Both the position numbers and the translations under genes were made by a program. DNA of 64,000 bases from Linnemannia schmuckeri (lineage: Eukaryota; Mortierellomycota; Mortierellomycetes; Mortierellales; Mortierellaceae), in contig JANATG010000005.1 of the NCBI GenBank assembly GCA_029449235.1, positions 682,001 to 746,000 of the forward strand, given 5' to 3'. The notes beneath the pieces were generated by a model. It was given only the letters and a program-made list of their open reading frames with translations, ran no database searches and was not told the DNA's origin. Shown one piece after another: positions 1 to 12,700 of this stretch (position 1 is the first letter of the stretch; each line of letters opens with the position of its first letter).

Positions 1-2774
1 TGGATGAGTTGAGGTGTGTAAACCTATGTATATATGCACCTGCCTGCCAGAGAAGAAAGTGTAGAGTAGCTCTGGACTTGAGAACAGGTTGTGTTCGACC
101 CATGAATGATGATGATGCCAGAGAATGAGAGCAAGCAAAGTGAAGAGAGAAAGAGAAAGAAAGGAAGAAGTTAGCTCAATAGGAATTTCGCCCCTGTGGG
201 CCAATTTGGCGCTTTATTCCAAAAATGGGAACTGTCCGAAGAGGGCAAAGTAGGTATCATATTTTATCGATCTAGTCAGCTGCACTTACTATCGGGGATG
301 TATGTAAACCAGACCTCTTCTAAAGAGCAAACAAGTGCCCTTGTTATGTTAACGACAGACACAGACACATGCACCAACCACCCTCTCCATCATTTTCGGC
401 TTTGCTCAAATGCCAGCACAAAGGAAGGTGTCCGACAAAGCCCATCCATTCGAAAACGAAATCGACAGCCTCTTGAACTTTTCTGATCCACGGAAAATGA
501 TTTTTGTTGTTTCTGGAATGGAATGAGGTCCTCCCACATCCCCATGACACCCCCGCCTTTTTTAGCAGCCAGACACCTGGCTATTGGGAATCTTAGAAAG
601 ACAGAGAGATCTTCACTGAGAAAAATAAGAATCAAAGACTCCACTGAACAAGGTCCTTTGAGGTTGTACCTCTTCTTCCCCTCATCAACGCTTGAAAAGT
701 GAGAGATGAAGTGATCGTGAAGTGTGAAGTGTCTGAACCACACATCAGTAAAAATCCAATGGAATGTGGATCCTGGTTCCCTTCCCCTGCATGTGTTGTT
801 GTCTCTACCATTATCATCATTCATGATCGAGATCTTGCCCCTTTGTTTGAATATGAGAGGAGAGGGATGATATATTAAAGTGTAAACCTTCTGAATAAAA
901 AAAAAAAAAACAGATGTTGGTCGAATGTGATCATCCAAGTAGGTACAGGGTGACTTGTGTTGTAGGAGGAAAGGGATCCGCCTTGCCCTTTACTGACTAT
1001 GACTCGGTGTTTGGCCTTGGTCTGGCCTGGCTCTCGAGTCCGTTGTGACTTGGCCCGACTGACTGATGGATGTGATTGATTGAATAGCAAGAGTGAGATT
1101 GATTGAATTGGTTTATTACTGGTGAGGTGAGTCGGCCCTTTTGTATTATTGCTGTTGGGCGGGGTTGTGCTGGTTGGATACTGGACTGTTGGGATTGTCA
1201 CTCCTTCCTTTCCCCTGGTGCCATGGCTTGACTTGACTTAACAAGTTGACAGTGACCTGGCCTCTGATTCAACTCCACCCTTTTTTTTTCCCTTATTCCT
1301 TGATTCCACTCACTCGATCACACTCACTCGGTTTCTCACACCCTCTCCTTTACTTTACTTTTCTTCTCTTTTCCTTTCTTTCTTTCCTTCCTTTCTTTCT
1401 TCCCTTTACCCTTTTCACCCTTCTCTTGCTCATCGCTCCTTGATCCAGTTCCTCCCTCCACCCCACCTATCTATCTTAACCTGACATATTCCTATATACA
1501 TATTACTCCTACAAAACAACTATCACCACGCGTGTCCAGCCATCATCAACCATCTTTTAATCACACTCAGACTCACACTTTACACTCGCTCAAACTTCCT
1601 CGCCTTTGTACACCTCATACCCCCCCCCCCCCCCCTCGGCATCGCCCTTCCTTTCTTCGCTTCATTTGAATCCAATCTATACTTCCCTTTCCTTTTCCCG
1701 TCGCATCGCATCGACCGTCCGTCCGTCCGTAATTTTTCTTTTTTAACTTGTACGACAACCATCCACTGTTCTCCCTTTCGTCATCACTTTGTTCCTCCTT
1801 CAGCTTTCCGAACAGACCAGAGAAAACAGACAGTACCCGCGTCCACTCTCCTTGCCAATCTTCCCCACGGTCTTCATTATCTCTCGCTCTCGCTCACCCT
1901 CGATCCAACACCCAAGCGCAAAAGCACAAGCACAAGTACACAAGCGACAAACAAACATCTCATAATCAACCTGTAATTATTTTTTTTTTTGGTCCTGACT
2001 ATCTTTTCAATTGAAAGACAAAACAGCTTGATTCAAGAATCTAAGGCAAAACATAACCCTGTTCTGACCCATCCCTATATCTCTTTCTCTCTTTTTCTTT
2101 CTTTCATTTTTTACCTTTTTACTCTTTTCTTCCTCCTTCTTCTTGTCCACCCTCTTCTCGTCCTCATTCCTACTTTTTTCTTTGGCTCATTACCAACTTC
2201 TCGGGAGAAAACCATTTTTTGCATTCCATAAAGTCAGCAGTCTCTGTCAGTCAAGTTTCTCGTTCCTTGAAAAAAAAAATTTTCTCTTGACCCTCTTTCA
2301 CCACCGATCCTCTGTCCTTTTTGCCCTTTTTTTTTTCCTCTGTCCCTTTTTTCCTTTCTCTTTGCTTCACTTTTTTTCCTTTTCCCTTTTTTGAACTCTT
2401 ACCCTTTCTCTCCTCTCTCCTAGTCCTCATCAATCCGAACCCTCTCGCCCATTTCTGATTAACCTCATATCCCTTACAATTGGTCCTTTAATTGGCCCTT
2501 CTTTCTTTTCTTATCCTCACCACAACCAAAGAAATCCCTTTCGCCCTTTTTTCCTGCTGACTTTTTTTCTTGCCGCGCATTCCTTCCGCCTTCTTATTTC
2601 CTTGATCCGCTTGCACTTTGAAGCTTTCCCTTCTTTACGGTTTTCTATCTTCTACTACAATCAGATCTCCAACTCTCCCAACCTTTCGACGCCTTATTAT
2701 CTCCTCGTTCCTGTGCTTCGTTTCGGTCTCCTTCATTTTTTGGATCAATTAATTAGTACATAACCAAACCCATC
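1..2774 (+). promoter_or_regulatory. Upstream region and long pyrimidine-rich leader
   Basis: I see no gene here; the short open frames are low-complexity. From about 1246 to the ATG at 2775 the + strand is almost entirely C/T, with runs such as C18 near 1619-1636. This matches the leaders in front of other genes in the window and points to the core promoter and 5' UTR of the downstream regulator. The part before about 1200 is of mixed composition with an A run near 899-911 and holds nothing I recognise. Confidence 0.5.
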
Positions 2775-5700
2775 ATGGCTGCCACAGCGACGATCTCGTC
2801 CTCGACGACGCTTCCTGTGGTGGGCAGATCGACCATGAGCCTTGTCGGGGCCTCTAGTCTATTGGGTTCAGCTGCGAGCCATCTTGGCACCAGCTTGAGT
2901 AACAGCAATAACAACAACAACAACACGAGTGACGGCAGTGGAGTCACTAGTGTGAGTGTCTCATCTTCGCCGGCCTTCAGCAGCAACAGCAATACCTCTA
3001 CTGCATCGGGTCAGACAATCGCTGGCTCAGTTTTGAATTCCAGCCCAGCTGGAGCTGCATCGTCAGCGGCGGCAGCAGGACTGCCGACAGCTTCATCATC
3101 AAAATCATCATCCACGGTATCGTCGGCATCTTCGGCATCTTTGGCGGCGGCGATTAAGACGGCCCCCTCGACTCCCAGCCCTGCTGTTGTTACTGCTACT
3201 CTTCCCAAGCCTGCAGCACCAGCAGCAGCTCCCATCGCGAAGACGACAGTTTCGACGACAGCAACGACAACAGCGGCCTCTGCGATCGGCGCCACTTTGC
3301 CTACAACAACGACAAAGGTTGCCGGTGCTGGTTCATCGGCCTCGATGGCATCAACTCCGATCGTATCAGTGTCGGCACCCTTGCATACATCTGCGCCTGC
3401 ACCTACGCCCGTGGTGTCTTCATCTATTGGGGAAGCAACAACGTTCTTCGATGACATGATCAATGCGCCTCAACCGCCAGCCAATATCTTGACACTGAGC
3501 CCAACAACATCGCTCCCGGATTTGTACCACGATTTCTTTGACAACCACCCGGAGCTCTATGACTCGGACCAGTCGTCCGATCCTGAGATGGATCTTGATA
3601 TGGAGGACGACTTTTCGTCTGCGGCCGTGATCCGCGCTCGTACCATGGCCGATATCCGTCAGACTACCCCTATGTGAGTGCTTCTCATTGCTATCTGTCA
3701 TTATATATGTGTGTGCGTGCGTTTGTTGTGCGTTCACCTTTTTGCTGGACCTTGTGGTTGTTTATTGCACCCCCGTCCTTCCTTTCTCTCCGTTTTCCTT
3801 TTCTTCCTTTCTCCGTTCCATCGATCTGTGTGCGTGCTTGTCATTTATATGGTGTTTTGTTTACTCTCGCACGCCTTGATCGCGCTTACTTTTTCTCTTC
3901 TTCCTTGTTATTTTTTTTTTCTTTCCCCACCCTTCCCTATTTTTGTTTTGTTCTTTTGAGCTGGTGTGAAAAGGGTTTCCTTTCTTTTTCCTCTTCCCTG
4001 GAGAACAAGTCTTGTCTCCTAGTGTTCCCATACATACGAAAGCGAGTTCCACTTTCCCCCTTTTTTATTTTTGGTAGCCGGTCGATTGTCAGTCTTCTTA
4101 CTTTTCTATTGTGATTCATGGCAGCCGAACCAGAACACCCCTTTTCTCTTTTCTTTTGAACGGTGACCTGAAATAAGTGGAGATCTCGGATTAAGGAGGG
4201 GGCAGAAACCAGATCGACGGACCAACTGACCATTTGAGTTGTGAAAAAAAAGATTGGTTGAATTACCTTTGCGGGCGTTCATACTGACTGCAAGAAAGAA
4301 AATAGGGCCCTAAAAACTGGTTTTTTTGGGGGGAAGGAGATGGGTTATTCTCATGAGAGGCAAGCTGAACTGGACTGGATGGCGACATTGGACATGGTAT
4401 GTGCTTTGACAAGGACAGCAACAGCAGGATAAGCAGCAAGTGGGATCAGCTCAGCAATACGACGAGGACAGTAACAGCGACCACAGGAGTAAAAACAGGA
4501 GCTGGATGAATTGGATGCCATTCCTTTCTTCCCCTTCACCCTTTTTGACACACAGAGAACAGACAGCAGACCTGGATGTTGATTTGTGTTGTTTGTTTCG
4601 TCTTCGTCTGTGACATCTTGAAAGCTAAGGAACAAGATAAAAAAGGACAAACCCTTGGCGGTTGTGAAGGATGGGGCAGACGGATGGACCAGAGAGTAAG
4701 AATGAAAAAAAAGAGGGCTCACAAGTAACAGAGAGAGTTGAACCCAGCTCCCTTTTCGTGTACTTTCGTATGGCTGTTCTCCTAAACGCTCCGTGGGCGA
4801 ATAGGTTGGTTAGTTGGCTGCTTGGTTTGACTGCATTCTTTCTTCTTCCTCTTACCCAGGAACAACAAAAAAAGGTTCTTGTATTTGAGTTGTTGTTGGT
4901 TTTGCATCCTGATCCGATCGACCGGCGTTTCGCGTGTTACCATCCCGTTCCGTTCTATCTTCGTTTTTCTCTTTCTTTTTTTTCTTCATCTTCCTATATT
5001 CTGTTTAATATTTGGAAGCGAGAGTTTTGTTTCTTTATGCGGATTTCCGTTTTTTTATTCATTTATTTATGAGCAACGCTTGTCTGCGATGGGTGTTTCG
5101 TCGTCGTCTTGTCGCCTTGTTGTCTTTCTTGTCCGAGAACACGTTTTTACCATGCATCTGTCTCCCAACGACTAAGCGGCCTTGTCGTTCCTTCTCTCGC
5201 TCGTATGCGATGATGACGCCTGTACCACTCAATGCAGGGATGGGCTGAATATGCAGTGGTGTTTTTGTGCTTCGTCGAACGAACATATGCGACCATGACA
5301 TCCTACGACGTCGACCATCTCGAGCCGACAACAAAGACAAGGAAGACGCGAGTCCGTCCCTCCTAGGTCGTCGACTATCGCAACAACCTTCACGCCGTCA
5401 TTTAAAAACCGTTTTATCTCTTCACGCCCCATTCATGAAATCATCTTTTCTTTCTTCTTTCATTCCTTTTTTTACTCTATCTCCTCGCGCTCGCCGTACT
5501 TTCTTTCCGTCAACTACAAATCTACCACCTCCTTTTCAACCACCACAACCTACCACCACCAACAACGACGACAAAAAACAACAACAGTCAAGTGCCATTA
5601 ATTGCGGATCGGCCCAAGGTCGAGACGGTCGACACTATCAACCTGATGCAGCTTCACCAAAACCGCCCCCTTCCCATTCACGGTCAGCACAACCACAACC

Positions 5701-8700
5701 ACAATGGCACAATTGGACCCAATGGACAAGTCTCGTCGGATGATTGCTCGAATGCACAGCCCACCAACAACCGTCGCAAGAAGGCCAGCCGAGCGTAAGT
5801 TGAATATGATTGAGGCAAACTATCATGACACAGTTTTGGTTCTTGGAAAACTTCATAGGCTAATTGGCTTTGTATTCTTTTAATATATTAGCTGCTTTCA
5901 CTGCCAGAAGGCCCATTTGACTTGCGATGACGGTGAGTGCCTTTTCTATTCTTCTTCTTCACGCAGTTGGTGGTGATAACAAGGACTAAAGGGATTTAAG
6001 CAATGTACTTGGCAGGGGTACAGAGGATGACAGATGGTGTCAAAACAACTGACAATAAGAGGGCGTCTATGGGTTTTCCTATTGAGCCTGCCTGGACTGG
6101 ACATGCATTAACTTTGCATTTGGACTATTATGAATACTCTGTGAAGCAGCCCCTTCCCTTTCTCTGTCGTCCCTTTTTTATTGCTCCTCTCCCTTCTATC
6201 CCTCCTCGCTCTCCATAATCGTTCTCTTGTTCACACAGAGATACACACACAATAGCCAGGTGAAGCGAGTGGACAGAGCCACGCATGCACATGTTTAACT
6301 CTGTAAAAATTGGAGAAAAATAGGACAGGGAAGGGCAGTCTCATTATTAGCCAAAAAAAGAAAGGAGATCAAGTGGTGCTTGTTGTTACTTTTTGGGCGG
6401 AAGGTGTCCGATCAAGTCATCTGTGGAGGAGGAGACAGAAAGAGGACCCTCTCCACCCTCTCGTCTCCTCATATTATTATTCGCATCATCGCTCATCATG
6501 GGACCAAAACCATCCAAGGATACAGTCGATATTTATTATTTTATTGCATGCTCCCCTACTGGAGCACCACACCTAATCTTTTTTTGTCAAGATCTTTCTC
6601 ACTCAACCATCTTTCTTTTTTACTTTGTTGTTTGTATATGCTCAATGTATGAACAATAGCACGCCCTTGCCAACGGTGCGTCAAGCGCGATCTGGCTGGA
6701 TCCTGCACCGACGGCGTAAGAAAGAAGGCCAAGTACCTCCAGGAGTCTCAGCAGCGGGCTGCTGAGCAGGCCAAGCTCGAACAACAGCAGCAACAGGCCC
6801 AGACGACGACCATCACTCGAGGTGAGTACAAAACCCATGCAGTTGCAATGGATTGGATATGTCCCCCCCCCCCCCCTTTTTGTCTCTTTTTTTTTGGTTT
6901 CTATCCATTCATCCATACACTAGCATACTCGTATACACCACACTACACACCACTCCTTTTTACTCTTTCCCCTTCTTATCTTTCATCGACCACTTTTTTC
7001 AGAGACAAGCATATCTTGCTTTGAGTTGTATGTTGTAGAGGCTATCAAGAGACAAAAGAATTGGTATCGCTGTCTTTGTCGTTTTGTTTGTTGTTTAGAC
7101 TGAACCAGAACAACACGGGCCTTTTTTTTTTGTTGCGTGCAAAGTGCAGTGCTCGTCTGCTCCTGCCATCGCTTGGATGTTCAACCCTTTCTCCTCAATC
7201 CCCCCTATTTCAGATCAAAAAAAGAAGGCGGCTGTTATTTCCTTTTTCACTTTCACTCTTCAATCTTTTTCACCCTCTCTCTTTTCTTATCCTAATCTCT
7301 TCTCCTTCTTCTTCTCCTCTCTTCTCCTCTCCTTCATCCTCTCTCTCCTCCTTCCTCCTTCCTCTATCTCTCGCCACTCCTTCTAGAATCGCCTCTGGAC
7401 GATGCGCAAGCACTGTTCGGTTTCCCTCATGTCTCTTCGTCTATCACCACTGCCTCCTTGTCGTCGTTATCCTCCTTAACTGCCTCTTCTGTCAAGGCCA
7501 CTTCACCTCTTTTGCCACTCCTTTCACTCTCACCCACCAACAGTCGGTCCTCATCTCCTACACTTTCGACCACTTCTTCCTCTTGTATATCATCCACCTC
7601 TTCTTCCTCTACACTCGTCCCTGACTACGGCTTTGAATCCGAGGCCTTGAACCTTGAGTACTCAATTCTGTCGACGATGCTCTCGTCTCCTACGGCCGAG
7701 CTTCAGTCAATGACCTCAGAGATGTCTATGGTTGAGAACTGGCAGCGCCAGGGAGCTCTAGAAGCCATGGCCAACTCGCTCCAGCAGCAGCATCAACAGC
7801 AGGGCCATTTGCAACGAGCTGCCGCTGCTTTGTCGCACAACCATAACATCAACAACAGTAACAGCAGCAAAGTCAATATTACTACCAACGACCACCATCT
7901 TCAGAACAACAATCAGCAGCAACAACAACAGCAACAACAACAGCAACAAAGTGTCACTGGACTCTTTGGCAACCAAAACAGCAATGGTACTTCTCAATCG
8001 AATCGGGTTAGCAAGCGCAAGTTCCCGAGCAATACCCCCGAGAATGTCTATGCCAACACCAAGGCGCCCTTCAACTACACTGAGGGTTTCCACTACCTCC
8101 TGCGTTACGTCCGTGAAAGGTAAAGAAAGCAACTCGTGTTCTTTTTCTTTCTTCCACTTCCCTGCCACCTCTCTCTATCTCTCTTCTTCCTCCTTGTTTA
8201 CCATCAAAGATGGCAAGTGCTTCTCCACAGTCCAATATCATTGGTGCGTAAACAAGCACAACAAGAACAAACAATCAACAACAGCAACAGCAACAAAAAA
8301 AGGAGGCGATACACATTCACACAGACACACACGACTCCCGTCCTCGATCCCCTCTCACATTGTGCATCGATCAAAATAATCTAATATTCTTCTTTGTTTT
8401 ATTCTTGCACTGAAACGATCGTAATAGGATGGACAAGGAGGAGATGATGCGCGTCTGTCGTGCCATGGCCATGTTCCGCCCTTCCTTCATTGCCTTGATC
8501 ATGAACCTCACTCCTGAGGACCTCATCTTCATGGAGACCTGCTTCCAGCGCACCGTCCTCGTAAGTTACTTTTATCCTCCTCTTTTTCTGTCATGTTTGT
8601 TGCTCCAAAGTGTTATTTTGGGCATTCATTTGTGTTACCATTCCCATCGCATCATTTTTTTTTTTTTTGTTCTTTCTCGTTCCTGGGAATCTGAGAAGAA

Positions 8701-9217
8701 ACACAACTTAATACAACAGAGACACTAATGCCATGCATTGTTTCTATTTCTCTTCCTTTCTCTCTTCTCTTCTCTTTCTCTCTCTCTTCTTCATCCTCTA
8801 TCTCTTTGTCTCTGTCTCTGTCTCTGTCTCTGTCTCTGTCTTGCTTTGACCAATATCCTCTAGGAATTCGAGAAGCTGATCAGCTTTTCAGGAACCCCCA
8901 CGGTCGTCTGGCGCAGAACGGGCGAGATTGCATTGGTCGGCAAGGAGTTCTCGTTGTTGACCCAATGGTCGCGTGACCAGCTTCTCAACAAGAAGACCTA
9001 TATCTACGAGCTGATGGACAACCAGTCTGCAGTCGAGTACTGGGAAAAGTTTTCGACCCATGCATTTGAGAACACGGAGCAGACCGTCATGACGACTTGT
9101 ATCTTGCTCAGTCCGACCCAGAGGGTTGTCCCTTGTACGTTTTGCTTTACGATCAAGAGAGATATCTTTGATATCCCTCTTGCCATTGTTGGTAACTTTT
9201 TGCCTATCCTTTCCTAA
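2775..9217 (+). CDS. AcuK/Ert1-type Zn2Cys6 regulator of gluconeogenesis
   Basis: Seven exons: 2775-3673, 5588-5794, 5892-5932, 6660-6821, 7387-8119, 8428-8560 and 8864-9217, giving 842 aa. All junctions are GT-AG and in frame. The first 300 residues are Ser/Thr/Ala-rich and end in an acidic stretch. A zinc cluster follows at residues 370-398, with Cys at 370, 373, 380, 386, 389 and 398 (CX2CX6CX5CX2CX8C). It is split over two introns and followed by a basic VRKKAKYL linker. Residues 519-531 read FESEALNLEYSIL, a signature of the AcuK/Ert1 family. After a polyQ tract, the last 150 residues match the family's PAS-containing C terminus, ending in IKRDIFDIPLAIVGN. In ascomycetes these proteins bind gluconeogenic promoters such as PEPCK and fructose-1,6-bisphosphatase. 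The 1.9-kb first intron is exceptional. Family confidence is high; the join of exon 1 to exon 2 is the least certain part. Confidence 0.9.
3674..5587 (+). other. Long first intron with leader-like 3' half
   Basis: This 1,914-nt intron starts GTGAGTG and ends CAACAG. The other introns of the gene are about 100-730 nt. Its second half, from about 4770, is pyrimidine-rich, then CAA/ACC-rich immediately before exon 2, like the 5' leaders of the lipase and phosphatase genes in this window. It may hold an internal promoter. I see no gene inside it. Confidence 0.5.
7914..7950 (+). repeat. CAG/CAA tract coding polyglutamine
   Basis: A run of CAG and CAA codons inside exon 5 of the AcuK-like gene, coding about a dozen consecutive Gln. 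It lies between the NLEYSIL motif and the PAS region and is likely to vary in length. Confidence 0.85.
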
Positions 9218-9703
9218 GGTTGGCTTTCTTTTTTTTTTTTTTTTCTCTTTTTATTTTGTTTTTTTTTTCTTTCTTTCTTTCTTTCTTTCTTTCTATCTTT
9301 CTTTTTCTCTCTCTCTTTTCAATCAGTCCATTCGTTCATTACTTTTCCCTCATTGCCACCATTATTCTGTACCATCCCCCTCTTTCTCCCATTTGTGTTT
9401 CGTCAGTACTTTCACATTTCATTATCTTTTTTTTTTGTCCACCACTCTGTAATTTTTCCACTGCTGTTTTCTTTCCTTGGAGGGTAAGGAAAAGAACTAT
9501 AACATCACCCATTGCACAAAAAAAAAACTATATATATTTCAGTCGAAAAATCCCTTCATCTGAATAAAAAGAAAGCGCGTGTACCATAGCAATCATAAAC
9601 TATTCATCAAAGTGGTCATTATTTTTGATACATGAAAGGAGGCTATATACAAGGATGAATGAAGGGAATCATTTGAGTTTGAAGGTAGGTTGAGGAGGAA
9701 AGA
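9218..9703. terminator. Convergent 3' regions of two genes
   Basis: The space between two convergent stop codons. It starts with T-rich and CTTT repeats (9228-9310) just after the + strand stop. An AATAAA sits at 9563-9568, 346 nt past that stop, and is a candidate poly(A) signal for the + strand gene. Nothing else is recognised. Confidence 0.5.
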
Positions 9704-12700
9704 TCATTGACCAGGTGGTGGAGGAGGAGGAGGAGGAGGAGGAGGAGGAGGAGGAGGAGGAGGAGGAGGAGGAGGAGGAGGAGGAGGAGGAGGAGAAGGA
9801 TGAGAGTGAGGAAGATATGGGTGTTGGCGTTGGTCGCGGCTACCAAAGAGAGGAAATGGCGACCAATGCGTGAACCCTTGACTTGTCTTTGCGGTCTCGG
9901 CTGTAGCAGCAGCGTGACGACGGTTATAGATAAGCCAAAAGAATAGTAGGATTAAGACCGTGACAATCGTGATCGCGATCTTATACTGTCGAAACAGACG
10001 GATTGACCGCTGTTCCAGCTCAATTTCGTACTTTAGGCGATTAAGCTATCATGAAGTAAAAATCAAAAGAAAGGACATGGGTGTAAGACACTAAAAAGTA
10101 ATATGTCCATTCAGCGTTTTTTTGCTCATGGTTAAAGAAGAGGCGTCAACAGAGTCTAAATATGCTTACGTTAAAACGAGCGGCACCCATGATCCGAGCA
10201 CAAACAACAATCCGCTCATTCACATCCTTAATCTTGCTTTCCACCGTCTCAGCCAACGTCAGTCCTGTCGCCGGGGAGGGTTGTAGCGCCGATTGGACTT
10301 CATCGCTCTCGATAGCTCGAAGGAGGGCTGTGGAGAGCTTTTTGGCAGACTCGTCAAGGTTATCGAGTTGGGCGAGGATGTCTTCGAGAGATTTCATGGA
10401 CTCCATGGTCTCTTCGCGTTTGGTGCGCAGATTTTCTTCAAGCAAGGATAAGCGAATTTCTATTAGGTCTAAGAGTATATCCTTCTCGCTGATGAAGAAG
10501 AGGCACGAAAGGAATGATAAAATGCGAGTGTTAATTAATTGAATTATGTTCCACCAAAAAGAAAAAGAAAAAGAAAAAGAAAAAGAAAAAGAAAAAGAAA
10601 AAGAAAAACATATGAAAGAGAGATGTTGAGACGGTACGTTTTGCCACGGCATCGCTGCTCTTCTTCGGGATTGATGTCGAGGTCAGTTTTGAGGTCTATT
10701 AACCCCTGTTTCAGCAGATTGTTCATCGCTGCCTCTCGACGAGTTTCTTCTTGAAGATCCGGTTCTACCAAAAAATTAGCCAAAAAAAAAAAAAAAAAAA
10801 AAATGTGATGTCAATGAAAATAAAAAATTGGTGGCGTTTTTGAGAACTTACATTTTTGTGGAAGTGTGAACATGAATGTATGAGAAGGAAAAAGTTGAGA
10901 GGGCCGGTGTTGGTGAAAATTTACCTCCGTGGTCCATGAGACTGATGGCAATCCAGTTAAGAAATTCGTGCTTGAGTTTGAGGGAGGGCGATTCGAGCCA
11001 CATTACGTTCGTCCTGGTCGCATTCGCGATCGAGAACAACGCCGCATCTCCTATATAAGTGGAATAAAAATGGAGAAAACATGGAAGTCAGGTTAACAAG
11101 TTAAACAAGAGGAAGCTAGAGACACTTTCTTACTTGCCACCCAAAAAGAATATAAAAATATTTCCTGGGCATACGGTTCTCGTTGAAAATCTCGATTTGG
11201 TGGATAGAATCGAACGGCTCATAGTCCACAGCCTTGATAAGTTCCAGCAGACACATCTCGAGTCCATATTGAGCAGTTCGGACCTCGATCGAATGTTGAC
11301 ATTCGACCTTTTGCCAGTAGTCGTCATCAACGGCCCATTGTAGCTCCTGTTGTTCGCGGAGCTCTCGTTGTCGCCAGACTGGGAGGTTGCGGTAGTAATC
11401 GACATCTTTAACGAGGAGATCGTCCAGTTCGTTGTAATAGGTCCCTGTGACAATAGGCGGGTTGTTGATGTTGTTAACTTCGTCATCTAGGAGGAGGAGT
11501 AGTTCATCCGGGTGGACTGGTTCACTGTACCCTCGAGCCCTTCCGCCACCAGCACTGTTTGATCGATGATGTTGTTTGTTAATATTGTTGTTAGTGGCTG
11601 TGGTGGTGTCAGAAAATTGACTCAAGTCTTCCTGAGAGTTGTTGACAGACATGACGGGGCTCTGTGTTAGGACATTCTCGTCTCCTAAAAGGGGATGGCG
11701 ATCCAACAGGAATCTTCGGATAGAGTCAGCATGAACTGGTTGCGGTTGCTTAGGGTCGTCCTTGGTCATTTCAAAGGGGAAAGGAAAGGATGAACTGGAT
11801 CCGGTTTCGATTCGACTGACGCTGTTACTACGCGATCGGCTTCCTGCACGGCTGCTGCTCCTGCTAGGCATTCCGCTACTGCCGATAGTACTGTCATAGT
11901 CCGTCAGACTAGAAGGTGTCTCTCTCAAGGTCTTTTCCTTCGTCTGCTCCTGCTTCAGCTGATCCTGAGATACACCACGAGAGCGATAATCAGTTAGACC
12001 TGGCTTAGATCGAGCCGCCCGTCGTCGATACCTCTCCTGCATCTTCTCCCTCTTCACCAGAGCCTCCTTACGCTGATCCCTCCAGACTTTGGCCTTTTTC
12101 TCCAGAAATCGGAACGAAACATCGGCCTCTCGAAAGTACTGTGAACAGGCCTGTTCAAACGCTGCGGGTAGTTTCCCAAATTCGAGCTGGTCACCATGAA
12201 TCCTGAACGCGTAATGACCCTGGAATTTCGAGTTTTGGTAAGACTTGAACAAAAAGTTACGTTCGCTCAGTGGGTGCGTGCCGGCGACATGGAATGGGCA
12301 GCGTGGTGGCTGTTGTGCCAGCGAAGCAAAAGTCGCTGAACGAGATGTCATGTTGTTCCCCCGTGGTGAAATCTGTTGTTGCTGCTTTTCCTGTTGGGCC
12401 GAGACGAAGATTGAACTATGGATCGATCCGGTACCAGAACCCATAGAACTTGAAGGGATGATACTGGCCATCATGGGTATAAGCGGGAACATCATCAAGT
12501 TAGCAGCTGCAACTGAGGTGGTCGATTGCATCGTCGAGGCAGTAGATGGTGGTAGAGTCGCACTGTGTGGAGAGTCGCCACTGGGTCCTGTCATGGCCTC
12601 GACAAATTTGGCGGGTAGAGGTTCTAGTTCTACTAGGAGCACGTCGGAGTCCAAATTAGACTCTCGAGCCTCTCTCAATGCTTGAGAGGCGACTTTAAAG

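Noticed and set aside
9707..9946. Poly-Arg frame on the + strand
   Set aside because: It is the reverse reading of the (GGA)n repeat that codes polyproline in a well-supported minus-strand exon.
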